64,000 bases of DNA from Megascapheus bottae (taxonomy: Eukaryota; Chordata; Mammalia; Rodentia; Geomyidae): contig JANJXV010000029.1 of the NCBI GenBank assembly GCA_024803745.1, positions 23,178,001 to 23,242,000 of the forward strand, read 5' to 3'. A model generated the notes under the pieces. The model saw only the letters and a list, made by a program, of their open reading frames with translations. It ran no database searches and was not told the DNA's origin. The position numbers and the translations under genes are program-made. Positions 1 through 12,274 of the stretch are shown here, one piece after another; position 1 is the first letter of the stretch; the number at the start of each line of letters is the position of its first letter.

Positions 1-273
1 TGTTTCCACATTTTATCCTATGATCTGACTACAGACCTTGCATTATACTCGCATGGTAGATGAGTTTGGCCTTGTGGGGAGACAGTAGATCAGGTCCTGA
101 AACATGTCTTGCTGCTACATGGTCCTAAATGGGTCTAAAAAATACAGGCTGTAGACAGAGATCTCTATGTAGGCTATGATGAAGGAATGACTAACTGGTC
201 TGAAATGTTGATAATTTAGAATTGCCTCCAGATGGTTGGATGCTAGAATAAGGATGTCAACACAAAGGAACTC
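1..273. other. Unannotated flank of first L1
   Basis: No coding or repeat feature is recognised here. It is the left flank of the L1 insertion that follows; before that insertion it was continuous with the sequence from 3112 onward. Confidence 0.5.
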
Positions 274-3111
274 AGCAAGGCCAAGTTTTTTTTTTTGTAA
301 TTAGTAAAAGGGTTACATGATATTTGCCAGATAGACGGTGTATTAATTCACATACATTGATACCCTTTCACATGTCTTGGTACCCATTTCCCTCCCCCCC
401 CCCACACCCCCCACCCGTCTTGGTTTTCCCCCCTTCCCTATCAAATTTCAAATATCCAAATACAAATAACTTCAATATATCAGATAACAAAGTGAGATAC
501 TATAACAATATGAAATAACCAAGGGACAGCAAAGGAGATGAGAGACAACATAGTACATTAAGGACAACAATCATTCATTATATGGCTTTTGTTTCAAAAT
601 CCTGGAGGTCCTTTCAATTAGCTTCACATTATATGGCCTTATGTATCAAGATTTTGCTCTATTGCAGATCTCTGCTAGTAGAGCCCAAGGTTTCTACTGA
701 TTATGATGAATGAGGGAAACCATTGAGCCTAAGTTCCCTTGAGTCTGGCTTACTTCACTTAATATGATTTTTTCTAAGTCTTTCCATTTCCTAACAAATG
801 GGGCAATAACATTCTTTCTGACAGCAGCATAGAATTCCATTGTGTACAAATACCACAACTTGTTCATCCACTCATCAACTGAGGGATATCTAGGTTGGTT
901 CCATATCTTTGCTATGGTGAATAGTGCTGCAATGAACATTGTTGTGCTAGTGGATTTAGTATGTCCTTGTTTCTGGATGGTTGGGTAAATGCCAAGTAGT
1001 GGAATTGCTGGGTCATAGGGGAGTTCTATGTTTACCTTTTTGAGGCACTGCCACACTGCTTTCCATAGTGGTTGAACGAGTTTGCACTCCCACCAACAGT
1101 GTAGTAGTGATCCCTCCTGGCCACATCCCCTCCAGCATCTGTTATTATTCGTTTTCCTGATCCTGGCCATTCTAACTGGAGTGAGGTGGAATCTTAGAGT
1201 TGTTTTGATTTGCATTTCTTTTATGACCAGACATGTGGAGCATTTCTTCATGTGTCTATAGGCCATTTTTGTTTCTTCTACAGAGAAGACTCTCTTTAAG
1301 TCTTTGGCCCATTTTTTAATGGGATGGTTGTTGCTCTGGAGGTTAGTTTTGGAGTGATTCAATTGTTTGAGTTGTTGATATATTTTAGATATGAGGCCTT
1401 TGTCCGTTGTTTGGTTGGTGAAGATTTTCTCCCACTTTGTAGGCTTCCTAATTAATTTACTAGCTATGTCCTTTGCCATACAAAAGCTCTACAGTTTAAT
1501 GCAGTCCCACTTAGCCAGCCTTTCTCTGATTTGTTGTGATTCTTGGTCCTTATTAAGAAAGTTTCGACCTGTGCCAAGGAGGCCTAGTGTATCTCCTATT
1601 CCTTCCTGTAAAGTTTTCAGTGTGTCAGCTTTTACCTCCAGGTCTTTGACCCACTTGGAGTTAATTCTAGTGCAAGGTGACAAAGAAGGATCCAACTTTA
1701 GTTTTCTGCAGGTGCTTAACCAGTTCTGCCAGCACAACTTGTTGAAGAGGCTGTCTTTCTTCCATTCTATTTTTTTTGGCTCCCTTGTCAAAGATTAGGT
1801 GGCCATAGGTCTGTGGTTTAATATCTGGGTCCTCAGTTCTATTCCATTGGTCTTCAGGCCTGTTCCTGTGCCAGTACCAAGCTGTTTTGATAATTATAGC
1901 TCTGTAATAGAGTCTAAAGTTTGGAATTGAAATTCCTCCTGCGCTGTTCTTTCTGCTAAGAAGTGTTTTTGCTATACGGGGTCTTTTATTATTCCATATG
2001 AAATTTTGGATTGCCTCTTCTATTTCTTTAAAGAATGACATTGGGATGTTGATGGGTATTGCGTTGAATTTGCAGATAGACCTTGGCAAGATTGTCATTT
2101 TCACAATGTTGATTCTTCCAATCCAGGAGCATGGGAGGTTTTTCCATTTCCTTAGTTCTGCTTTAATTTCATTTTTTAGGGTTTTAAAGTTTTCATCAAA
2201 AAGGTCCTTTACATTCTTAGTTAAGCTAATTGCTAGGTACTTTATTTTCTTTGAGGCTATTGTGAAAGGAGTTTCTTTCCTGATTATTGCCTCGTTCCTC
2301 TCACTGTTGGCGTAAAGGAAGGCAGTTGATTTTTGAGGGTTGATTTTATAGCTTGCTACTCTTCCAAAGTTTTGAATCAGCTCAAGGAGCTTGGGAGTAG
2401 AGTCTATAGGATTCTTTAAATACAGAATCATGTCATCTGCAAAGAGGGATAGTTTTATTTCCTCTTTCCCTACTTGGATCCCCTTTATGCTTGCTTCTTG
2501 CCTTATTGCACTGGCTAGGAATTCTAGTACTATGTTAAAGAGTAGTGGAGAGAGTGGGCATCCTTGTCTCGTTCCTGATTTTAGAGGGAATGGCTTTAGA
2601 TTTTCACTATTAAGTGTAATACTTGCAGTGGGTTTCTCATACACAGCCTTTATTATATTGAGGAATGTTCCATGGATTCCTAGTTTCTCCAGAGCTTTTA
2701 ACATAAAGGAGTGTTGGATCTTGTCAAATGCCTTTTCCGCGTCTATTGAGACAATCATGTGATTTTTGTCCTTGCTCCTGTTGATGTGTTAAATTATATT
2801 AATTGATTTGTGTATGTTGAACCAGCTTTGCCTCCCTGTGATGAATCCAGTTTGATCATAGTGTATAATTTTTTTGATGAGTTGTAGACAGTTGGCCAGT
2901 ATTTTGTTGAGAAGTTTTGCATTGATGTTCATCAAAGATATGGATTCACAGCTGAATTCTATAAGGTCTTCAAAGCAGAGCTCACACCAATACTCCTCAA
3001 GCTCTTCAACGAAATTGAAAATGAAGGTTCCTTACCAAACTCATTCTATGAAGCCAGTATTACCCTCATCCCCAAACCAGACAGAGATTCATCAAAGCAA
3101 GGCCAAGTTTT
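274..3111 (-). mobile_element. 5'-inverted, 5'-truncated LINE-1 with 16-bp TSD
   Basis: This L1 lies on the minus strand, so its 3' end is at the left: a T-tract near 286-296, then the 3'UTR with its C-rich (G-rich on the L1 strand) block at 392-430. ORF2 remnants run leftward from 2758. At about 2940 the orientation flips: 2941-3095 is L1 sense sequence on the plus strand and corresponds to the ORF2 segment just upstream of the breakpoint. The whole unit is bounded by agcaaggccaagtttt at 274-289 and 3096-3111, an exact 16-bp duplication. The right copy ends TTTT followed by A, as expected for an L1 endonuclease nick. This is the signature of target-primed reverse transcription with twin priming. 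The 3' end matches the L1 at 41-48 kb closely, so both belong to a young subfamily. Confidence 0.95.
694..2758 (-). pseudogene. L1 ORF2 remnant: reverse transcriptase to C-terminus
   Basis: These are the RT and C-terminal parts of L1 ORF2p, whose role is endonuclease and reverse transcription in L1 RNP complexes. The reading frame is in three pieces: 2758-1667, 1791-1489 and 1479-694. The first holds RT motif A (SIDAEKAFD), motif B (RQGCPLSP) and the catalytic FADD at about 2443-2432. The last holds the C-terminal cysteine motif C-X3-C-X7-H-X4-C within [18 protein letters not shown]. The endonuclease domain is missing through 5' truncation. At least two frameshifts break the frame, so no functional protein is possible. 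The piece is otherwise little decayed, which fits a fairly recent insertion. Confidence 0.93.
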
Positions 3112-3168
3112 ACTTCTGTGCAGATGTGCAGAAAGGTGTGTGAGTACAGCAAAGGAATAGGAAGCTGA

Positions 3169-3177
3169 ATACACACA

Positions 3178-3215
<38 letters not shown>

Positions 3216-3275
3216 ACCACCACCACCACCACCACCACAACAACAACAACAACAACAACAGCAACAACAACAACA
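3169..3275. repeat. Compound microsatellite (CA)n-(CCA)n-(CAA)n
   Basis: A CA run, interrupted early by GCGC, passes directly into about nine CCA/ACC units and then into CAA/ACA units with one GCA variant. Long open frames across it encode only homopolymers (Trp, Leu, Cys/Val) and are artefacts of the repeat. Confidence 0.95.
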
Positions 3276-4243
3276 CCATCACCTTTTATTCTGATTCAGT
3301 GAGGACAATCCCTGGCAATTGGCTAAAACCCAGCAATTAAACCAAGTGGGTGAGCAGTTTTGTCAGACATTCATCAAAGGGTTAGGTGGAAAATTTCTAG
3401 TTTCACAGTAAGTTTCACAGATAAAGAAAGGATGGAGGAGCTTAGCAAATCAAGAATCCAGAAAATCACATGGGAGCTGGTTGAGTAAACATGAATTCTT
3501 CTTTAGTGGAAAGGACTATTTCTTTGAGTGCTGAGATTGAGAAACATTGTCCTAGCAATACAAGGTTCATTTTGTCTAAGTGTAGTCATCGCTTGCATTG
3601 TAGCCCAGACAAGCTGTATAGTCCTCTTCCTGTTATCAGCTAGCATAGTATTCTCATGTTCTCAAGGACACAGTATACTACTTTCATAACACAAAATGGT
3701 CTTCATTATAAGGAATAAGGTGCAATAATTTGTCATTATGTTCATAGAGATATTTCTTGAAAAGCCCATCTACCAGACTAGGGTCTTAAAATGAAATTTT
3801 ACAGATTTGGTCAGCACAAGAGTGGACTGATTTTATCTTTGTTTGAATATAGAGATGGCCCTAACATTCATCAATTTCTTAAGGCAGAAGGCAAAGGAAT
3901 TAACATCAGGTTGGAATACAGAGCTTAATATTTTCTTGTATTTGTCATTTCCCTAGTAAAAGGTAAACAATAAAAGCATTCACCTCTCTATTGTGAACTT
4001 GAATCTCAGTTCATGTATTCACAAAAAAACAGTTGTTAAAGGGACCACCTGGTGATGATTGAGACAGTTTTTGTCATCCACCAGAATCTATCTTCTTTCA
4101 TAAGTGCTATGTTATGATTCAAATGGGGGGAGAAAGATTGGATATCAACACACTGTAGCCTTTACATAGGTAAAGATAGACCAAAGCTCTGCACCATCTC
4201 TGCCAGAAGTGTGAAAGCTCCAGAATCTTCCTCCTGACCCTGC
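3276..4243. other. No recognised feature
   Basis: AT-rich sequence without a convincing open frame, SINE or L1 match that I can see. Confidence 0.4.
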
Positions 4244-4576
4244 ACAACGTGCCTTTCTTAGGTGCTGAAATTATGCATCACCAGCATATGCAACCAAAGA
4301 TGTGCAATACTCACTGAATGCCAGTCCTAGTCAGGACTCCATTTTTTACCTGTTACCCATCTCTTCAACTATTATAAAGGATAGGAAGTAGGTCATCATG
4401 GTAATTTAGGACAACGTGCCTTTCTTAGGTGCTGAAATTATGCATCACCAGCATATGCAACCAAAAATGTGCAATACTCACTGAATGCCAGTCCTAGTCA
4501 GGACTCCATTTTTACCTGTTACCCATCTCTTCAAGTATTAGAAAGGATAGGAAGTAGGTCATGATGGTAATTTAGG
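4244..4576. repeat. Tandem duplication, 167-bp unit, two copies
   Basis: Copy 1 is 4244-4410 and copy 2 is 4411-4576, directly adjacent. Both start acaacgtgcctttcttaggt and both end gtaatttagg. They differ at only a few positions (for example cataccaaagatg/caaaaatg-type changes, one T lost from a T-run, catcatgg/catgatgg). The unit does not look like a transposon. This is a segmental tandem duplication, recent enough to keep about 95% or more identity by eye. Confidence 0.95.
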
Positions 4577-5758
4577 GCTTTGCACGTGGATATCAACTTA
4601 AGTCCTGTAGCTTCAGTTTATGACCACTATTGCAGTTATCTGTATAAATGGTCATGTATCCTTTACATTTTACTAAAGAAGTGTTGGCAATTAGAAGCAA
4701 TAATAGTGAAATTTAAGAAAATTAGCAACTAAAAAGGCATATCTGGAATTTTGAACTCACATAGAGATCAGCCAAGATAAAAAAGGATTTAGAGAAATGA
4801 CACAATTACAGCAGCAGCAATTTTCAATTCATGTAAATATATATATATATATATATATATATCTTCAAAGCTCAACTATTTTAGAATACTTAATATCAAC
4901 TTCATAATTAGTTTTGATTCCCATGTATCTTTGTGTTTCATCTATCTGTCTATCTAACTATTCATTCAGACCATCAAAGAAATTAAGATAGGGTCATTTG
5001 AAATTTTCCTCAGGTTTTATTTCAAGCTTTAATCTAGAGCTGTCTGTGACATAATATCTTATTCGCACACAGGCAGCCTGCACAGTTAACTCAGAAAGGG
5101 TTAAGTTTCATTCGCCATGTTATTTTTGCTTTGGCTGGTCTTGTTTTCAATGTCTGAGGTTGGGGACAAAGTCTCTCATTGTTTGTTTCTCCTCCATCAG
5201 CTTCTATTTAAGACAATTACAGCACAGCTGGGGAAATATGTTGGCATGCAAGTGTGTTTCCATTCCAGTGCTTCCATTGTGAAGAAGCATTCCAGAGAAT
5301 CTACAGAAAAGTTAATTACAATTAAAGAGAACAACTTACATCTTTTTCCAACAGTACTTACAAGCCTTGACAAAAAATAAGATATTGATGGCTCATTATT
5401 CAGTGTTATTCAGTTCATTTTCTAAGTGAAATCCCATACTCTTGGGCCTATTTAAGTTCTAGACTAAGGAGAAATGAAGGTCAATAAAAATCACAGTATA
5501 AAATGTCCTGATTCTCATGTACACGTTAATCATATTGATTTACTCTGAAATTCTGGTCAGAGCTATAGACAACTGTTCCAGGTGAGAAATTTGGTAATGC
5601 CTTTGTCAATACATATAAAGAAAATAGTATTCACTGAACCAAGAAACAGCCTCCTAATGGCAGTTACTAAGTTACTTAGATTCAGGCCCCTTCTGTGAAA
5701 CAATCTTTCCTACAGTGAAGTGACTTGAACTCCATAATGAACGTCAGGAATAGGTGGC
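4577..5758. other. Unannotated; short (AT)n at 4837-4862
   Basis: Contains an AT dinucleotide run at 4837-4862. An open frame at 5117-5380 (88 codons) has no recognisable domain, no splice context and no homology that I know; I do not call it a gene. Confidence 0.4.
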
Positions 5759-6319
5759 GACACTGCATAATAATTGTGGACCGACATCCTCATTCACTTC
5801 GACTTCTTAATGATGGCTCTGAAGGCCGGGCCTTGGGAAGAAGAAAGTTCCTGCCAGCCTCATCCCCTGCTGCAGTGTAGTCAGGAAACCAGGTGGAGGT
5901 ACAAATAAACATTACAACTAGTAAGAAATAAAATGAAATCAAAATGAGTTTTTAGGCAAGCAGCCAATCAGGGAATTGTGGCCTCTCCAGCTGGCCAATG
6001 TCAGAAAAAGCTGATAAAGCAAGATAAGTAGGGGCAAGAGAATGAGTAAACAGTGAAAAGACACTATATCTTTGGTGTCACAATCTTACAGAAAACAGAA
6101 AAGAGACCTGATAATCAGCAAGCCATCTAATTCTCACTACGTAATTCAATGCCAAACTCTTTAAGCAGGAAGGTGTCTGAAGATGGACTGAGATGTCAGA
6201 CATAGGCTCAAGTGACACATGTATATCAGACACTGTCACATTTCTCTTTTAATAAACCTCTCTATCGTCGCTTTTGTTATCATATGACACCTTGCCTCAA
6301 TTCTTCTCTCAACAGACAC
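5759..6319 (+). mobile_element. Candidate solo LTR (5-bp TSD, ERVL/MaLR-like)
   Basis: The segment 5764-6314 starts TG and ends CA and is flanked by gacac on both sides (5759-5763 and 6315-6319). A CCAAT motif (gccaatcagg) lies near 5964 and a polyadenylation signal aataaa near 6251, followed by a T-rich stretch, which fits the order U3-R-U5. About 550 bp is a normal LTR length. A 5-bp duplication is usual for ERVL/MaLR elements, but I do not recognise the family by sequence, and a 5-bp match can arise by chance. No internal retroviral region is adjacent. Confidence 0.5.
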
Positions 6320-7924
6320 CAGGACTGCAGTTGTTAAGCTGCCCTAAACTTTCTGGTAAAATACTTGGTACCTTGGCTTAGAAGTAAGGGGTTTATTGTG
6401 TCTTTTTTTTCTTACTTAAATTCATAGAATGCAATCACCATACACATGATTGCAGTTTGTCACTGTCGATCCAATTAGCTATTCAGAAGGTTACAAGTTG
6501 AGATTATAGAGGGCTTTGTGCATGCTAGGCAAGCACTCTACCACTAGGCAACATTCCCAGCCACTGGCTTCAGATTTTTTTGGTGTTTATTTTATGAGTC
6601 AACTTTCAAACCTTAGAAAATTACCACTTTTAAGAAGTGCAGACATTATATCTATTTAAACAAATAAAAAGGATATTTAAAGAAGCAGTAGGAAGGTTCT
6701 CCCCCCAATAAATATAAAACATTTTAATGATAATATCACATCAAATCTTTCAATGCACTTTCAGGATAGTATTCACATTCTGAATTTGTTTAAGAGTGAT
6801 ACTTGCAACTCACTAATTTCATCAAATTAATTTATCCTACCTTTCACAATTTCTTCAATAAATAATTTCCAGTAGTGACAATGTAGTTATTCTAATTGCT
6901 TATGATTGATAAGATTACTCTATACAAATATAAAATTTCCTTCATATTCTCACTTTTTATACCTGGTCACAATGATACTAATTAAATTATTTACATGAGA
7001 TTGTGCTTCAAATATATTTTAAAACAATTGATTTATACATTACTAAAGTTTGGAAGAAAATCAAAGATGATGGAGTACTTATGTTCATTTTCTGTAAAAC
7101 AATATTTAACGCTGTGTGAAAGCTAGAAAAGGTAAGAAAAACATTGCAAGCTATTCAATTGGCATAAATGTGATTTTTTATTTCCAGTTCATGACTAAAA
7201 TAACATTAATTCAGTAGAAGAGGTCATTTAATAATGATGTCTAAATAAATCATTATTATCTTTATTATTTGAATATTGACTAAACTTTCTGGAAAGAAAT
7301 GTGCTTCTTCCAGAAGTAAAGTTACATTTCTATAAGCACAAGTTAGATAAGATTTTATCAGATATGACATGACTTTTCTGTAGAAAATGCAAGAATAAAC
7401 TGTTTGCATTTGTCTTTTTTCCCCTAATTTAAACTTTGTTTGAAAATTATAATCAGAATTTGAAAACAGAAGGATTTAAGTAGTTGGATAAGAGATAATC
7501 TAGTTACATTTCGGGTGATAGCCACACTAACTGTGATCATACATACCAGTTATAAGACTAATTTTGTAAGTAAAAGAATATTGTAAAATTCACATTCTGC
7601 TACTAATAATCAATTCAACTCTGTGATATTTCCATTACTTGGTATTGTGTTACCTCCAGGACACCATGACAAGTTGAATTTAATCATTGTTCAAACCTGA
7701 GTGTTCCTAACGTTTTATATTTTGTAGACTTCCCTGTCCTATCCAGAACAAAGGAGAAGACATCTTCTATGTGTTGCCCTTATGCTTTAAGAAATGTTTT
7801 CATTTGAAACTGTATAAATGCTTTTATTTTGAATAAAATAGCAGAATAGCATGAATCCTCAAGTATCTTTGGCCTTAATTTTTTTTTATCAATTGTCAAC
7901 ATTGTATTTGTTTTGTTTCATCAA
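6320..7924. other. AT-rich, mostly unannotated
   Basis: Apart from a short ID-type SINE fragment at 6512-6563 I see nothing. The small open frame at 7224-7409 is of chance length. Confidence 0.4.
6512..6563 (-). mobile_element. ID-type SINE fragment
   Basis: On the minus strand it reads as the ID head: a degenerate A-box region (tgcctagtgg-like) followed by gcttgcctagcatgcacaaag. The rest of the element is missing. Confidence 0.6.
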
Positions 7925-8219
7925 TTTTTTTTTGTGGGTCATGGGGCTTGAACTCAGCCTAGGCATTGTCCCTGAGTTCTTCAGCTCAAGGACACCGCCC
8001 TACCCCTGGACCTGGGCATTGTCCCTGAGTGTCCCTGAGCTCTTCAGCTCAAGGCTACCACCCTATCCTGTAGCCAAGCCCCACTTCGCATTTTTTCTAG
8101 AGGTTAATTGGAGATAAGAGTCTCAGATCCTTTTGTGCCTGGGCTGGATTTGAACCTTGATCCTCAGATCTCAGCCTCCTGAGTTGTTAGGGTTACAGGT
8201 ATGAACCACTGGGCCCTGC
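7925..8219 (-). mobile_element. B1-ID composite SINE with internal duplication
   Basis: The minus strand reads as a B1-like left part (right end in window, cagcctcctgag / gttacaggtatgaacc) joined to an ID-like right part ending in gaactcagcc and an A tail (T-tract at 7926-7933). The right part carries a tandem duplication of about 53 bp (units from about 7962 and about 8015, both with cattgtccctgag and cttcagctcaagg). Flanks tgtttcatcaatttt and tgttttatcagttttt look like a diverged TSD. Confidence 0.85.
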
Positions 8220-10289
8220 TGTTTTATCAGTTTTTTTATTCTCATATCTCTCTGGTTCTTGAATTTTGTAAAATCACAAGCCATTTCAATGTAGGCTATG
8301 TTCAGTAAAATCAATGACAGAAAAATTCTCAGTGATTCTGGCAGCCATTCAGTCACTCATTAATAGGTTCTTGTAACTTTATTGGTTATGTAAAAGTATA
8401 GAAATCTACTAAGAAGTTCCTTTCAACAATTTTTTCAGTATTACTTATGATGTATAAAAATATGTGGATGCCTGCATGTATAATCATTCTGTGAGTTTGT
8501 ACTAAAATAAAGTCATTAGCCTATTACAAATGGGTTAGCAATATAATAATTTATAAATACAGTGTTCACAGTGCTGTGATCATTTTTGTCTTTAGGGATT
8601 TTAAAATTTATCACTGCATTAAAAATATATTCTCAACTCAAAATATTTCCTTTTGTGTTCATATACATAAATAGATATTCAATTATAATCTTATAAATTA
8701 TAACATCAAGATATTTATTCAACTGAAGATTTCCTGGGTAGAAAATGTACTTAAATTGTGGCTGCCTTATCTTCTGACTTATAGTAATCTGATTCTGTAC
8801 AGTTTTGTCTGTGTAATTATTTTGCTCTTACCTGTGATCTTTTTATCAAATGTGTTAATAAATACATAAAAAATGCACTTGAAGATGGATGTGGGAGAGT
8901 AGGGAATACTATTACAACACAAAACCCTTGAGGAAATGTTTTATAGCATTAGGAAATCTACTTCAGACATAACAGTTCCATTCGTGAACCATTTCTAGCT
9001 GAGTGGCAAGGACTTTTGGTGAGGACAAAAGCAACATGAGTGAGTTTTCTGGTGAATGGCACAACCACTGAGCATGTCCTAAAAAAAATGTGAATCTAAA
9101 CTACACCAGTCTCTTGTACCTACTACTCTTACAGCTTCTTAACTGCTCCTTGTATACTAGGCATTAGCTGTTCAATACCAAGTTTGTAACAAGTTACAAT
9201 TCTTACTCAGCCAGGGGTTTGCCCATTAGAACAAAAGAAAAGTACCATAAAATTTCCAATCAATTCTAATGAAATCACAGCATTGGAATGACATGTTTAT
9301 CCCTTTTCCAGAGCAGTCTGGGAAAGCTAAACAAGAACCCCATAGTCATAATCAAATATAAACTTTGATTAAGTAAAATTGAACAATATACTGTTGTTTG
9401 CTGACATAACTTCTCTCATGATAAAACATAAATTTAGTTTTAAATTGCTAAATTTTCCATGGTGCTTTTAGCTGGGCATATCTGAATAAAGAAATACGTG
9501 TTATCAGCAAGTGCAGAGATGCACACAATGAAATATAGAAAAGGCAGTGAAAACAACCAAGCAAACAAATGAAAATAAAAAAAAACTCACAGGAGAAATG
9601 TATCACATAGATATGCTTTAAAATTCTTGGGCAAATATCTGTAGGAATCATCTTCTACTAAAATGCACACAGTTTGAGATAAATGCTTGGCATACATGAA
9701 GTGTTTGCTTCTGATTTAAAGCCCTTAATTTGTGAAAACTATTGTTAAAGCATATCTTTCCTTATGCTATAAAACTAAACTAAAAATATGTAATCTTTTT
9801 ATATCATCAAATATAAGGAAAAAACTAAAATAATTTTATAAATCTCAAGTAATAATTCTTGTTTTGCTGTGAAATCCCCTAAATAACTGATATACAAGAA
9901 AAATCATATTTTTAAACTGTTGACTCATTTATTAATAATATTTTGTGCATTTTGTTGGAAGTTCAACATAATTTTATTCTTTCTGTTTTTTCCTATTTTG
10001 TTGATGTGTAAGATGTATTAAAAAGAAACTTTTCTTTTCTCCCTAAAATTCTTCCACTTAAATGAAAATTAAATGTTTATTCCTTAAGCAGGATATTCAC
10101 CCCTAATCACCCAAAGCCACATCTCTTTTCTAAATGTCACTTTGTCGACTATATGATGCAATGTTTAAATCAAGTTAAAATATTTATCTTCTCAAATAGT
10201 TATCATTTCTGTCTGGAGAAAAGTTTTCAGATCTTTCTTCTAACTTTTTAAAACTATCCATAGTTGATCTAGAAATAGGACATGAAAAC
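8220..10289. other. No recognised feature
   Basis: AT-rich (long stretches of A/T) sequence with no SINE, L1 or coding signal that I can support. Confidence 0.4.
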
Positions 10290-10870
10290 TTTCTGCTAAC
10301 TGTAACTTATTAGCTATTGGCCTACCTCCCTGTCTCTACTTACACTTACTTCCACAGCATCTGGTGACCATTGTCCTAATCTTAGCTTTTATGAGCACAC
10401 CTTTTGGAGGTGCCATATGTGCATGATAGCCAAGAGGTACTTGTCTATGTGTACCTGGCTTATTGGCTTATTTTTCTCAAGATTTCCAGTTCCATTCACT
10501 TTTTGCAAATGATGTATTTAATAATTGAGCGGTATCTCTCTGTCTCTGTCTCTGATCTTTCTTTTTTGATCTCTCTGCCTGTGCATGTCTGTACATATAT
10601 ACAAAGTTTCTTCATTCATCCATCAGTGGAGGGATACAAGTGCTTTTCATACCTTGGCTATTGTGAACAGTGCCGCTATGAGCCAGAAGTCAGGTGTCTC
10701 CTTACACTGGTGTCATTTCGTTTGGACATTTACTCCTTGGACTTGCAGGATCATACTGCATTTCAATTTTCATCTTTAGAAGGAACTTCTGTATTTAGGT
10801 GGAACTGATACCTTGTTTTCAATGCAGAGTTGTTGACAACATGGTGAAGCTGTACTCTCTCTATATCCTT
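10290..10870 (-). mobile_element. Old, degraded LINE-1 3' part
   Basis: The pattern of an L1 3' region in minus orientation is still visible: tcatccatcagtggagggat, ccttggctattgtgaacagtgc and gcaggatcatactgcatttc correspond to the L1 ORF2 C-terminal segment. A short CTCTGT repeat lies at about 10530-10560. It is far more diverged than the young L1s in this window. The edges are approximate. Confidence 0.65.
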
Positions 10871-12210
10871 AATTGTGGACAATTTTTATACCTTTTGTCT
10901 AGATAATACCCATACTTACTGATAAAAGATGAAATCTCAATGTGTTTTTAATTTATTAATGATGAGTTAGTTTTATGGCTCTGTTCACCTTGTCTATATC
11001 TTTTGTGAGAAATTTCCAGTGTCAAAATCGGGTTATTTATTTTACTGACATTTTGAGTAAGTCGTTTATTTTAACCATGAGAGCTGCTGTCTTCCCATGC
11101 AAAGAGAAAGAGATCCTACATTATTTACCAATTTTTGAATTCTGACTATTCTGTTTTGAAGTTTGCTTTCTAATTTCACAGAATACATGGCTTAACATGC
11201 ATAAAGTTACTTTCTATAATGGCAGTTTTGAAGTCTCTTTTTAGAGTTAGATTTACAAAGCGTATTCCAAAGTTAAGAAAAATAAAATTAACTAAGTTTA
11301 ATTGACGGTAAAGATTTTAAGTTATTATTCAGAGAAGGGCAGAGTAAACAGCTCTGATTAAAGTGCTTTTGTTTCCTTCAATAAAGAGAGATACATTTTT
11401 CTGTCTCCTGACCCAATTCTAAGTATAGCACTAGAAAATTTCCCTTCTCAATATTATTGTAATCAACCAACTGAAAACTAATTTTAATAGACCTCCCAGA
11501 GAGTCTCTGATTATCAAGGTGAAACAAAGATCAGAGTCTTTATCTGTAATTAATAGCTGAATTGACACATTCTGAACCCCTTCTGGGGTTGGAGGGGCTA
11601 GAAGCAGATTTTCCAATGAGAAGTTGAGAAAACAGGGTAGGTAGATGGGTTAATCCTTAAATTTGGCAAACAAAGCAAATCTTAAATGAATTAATTCTCT
11701 CTCTCATTAAAGGACAAAGATTAAATCAAACAGTTAAAGATTACTAGTTTAAAAACTGGAGAAGAAATCTAAGAAATTAAGATACATATTCAGTTTAAAC
11801 CATGACTATTTACCTGTCTACTGCAAGAATTTAGAGAAATTAATGGGAGAAGGTCATATAGGAACTCAAGTGTTTCCAGGAGAATTTCTGTTTCTGTAAT
11901 TGTGAGACAAGGTCATTATTATTTTTAAAGCAGAATTCAAATCTTTAAACAAAGGTTCCTCATTAATTAATCTGTAAATGTGAAAGGAGTCACTCATGAG
12001 TCATATCCATTACTTCATGAAGACTTTCTCCAGGTCCTGAAGCAGCTTCTGGCTGCTCTAGCTCTTCCACTGTGCTTCTGTTCTTTTCAATTTATTATCA
12101 TGGCCCTTGACTCCTTTCTTTAGCTCCTCCACCTTCTAGTTGTCAGATTGCAATCATATTTGAATTAAGGAAATCTGAAAAGTGTGTTAAAATTTTCAGG
12201 TGGAATCCCA
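10871..12210. other. No recognised feature
   Basis: No repeat or gene recognised. A single open frame at 11431-11616 is of chance length. Confidence 0.4.
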
Positions 12211-12270
12211 AACAGGAGACACAACTTAAATAAGAAAATGAAAGGAAAGAAGAAAAGACTGAGGGGGATG
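12211..12270 (+). repeat. Left copy of a 60-bp duplication flanking an L1
   Basis: This stretch (aacaggagacacaacttaaa and onward) recurs, diverged, at 14218-14272 on the other side of the L1. It is either an unusually long TSD or a target that was already tandemly duplicated. Confidence 0.75.
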
Positions 12271-12274
12271 ATTT

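Noticed and set aside
1391..2762. Plus-strand open frames antisense to L1 ORF2 (also at 42-44 kb)
   Set aside because: They mirror the coding constraint of ORF2 on the other strand; known artefact of L1 sequence.
3046..3282. Open frame with poly-Leu, poly-Trp and Cys/Val repeats
   Set aside because: Translation of the compound microsatellite; not a protein.
5117..5380. 88-codon open frame with a hydrophobic start
   Set aside because: No recognised domain, no neighbours or splice signals, and length within chance for 64 kb.
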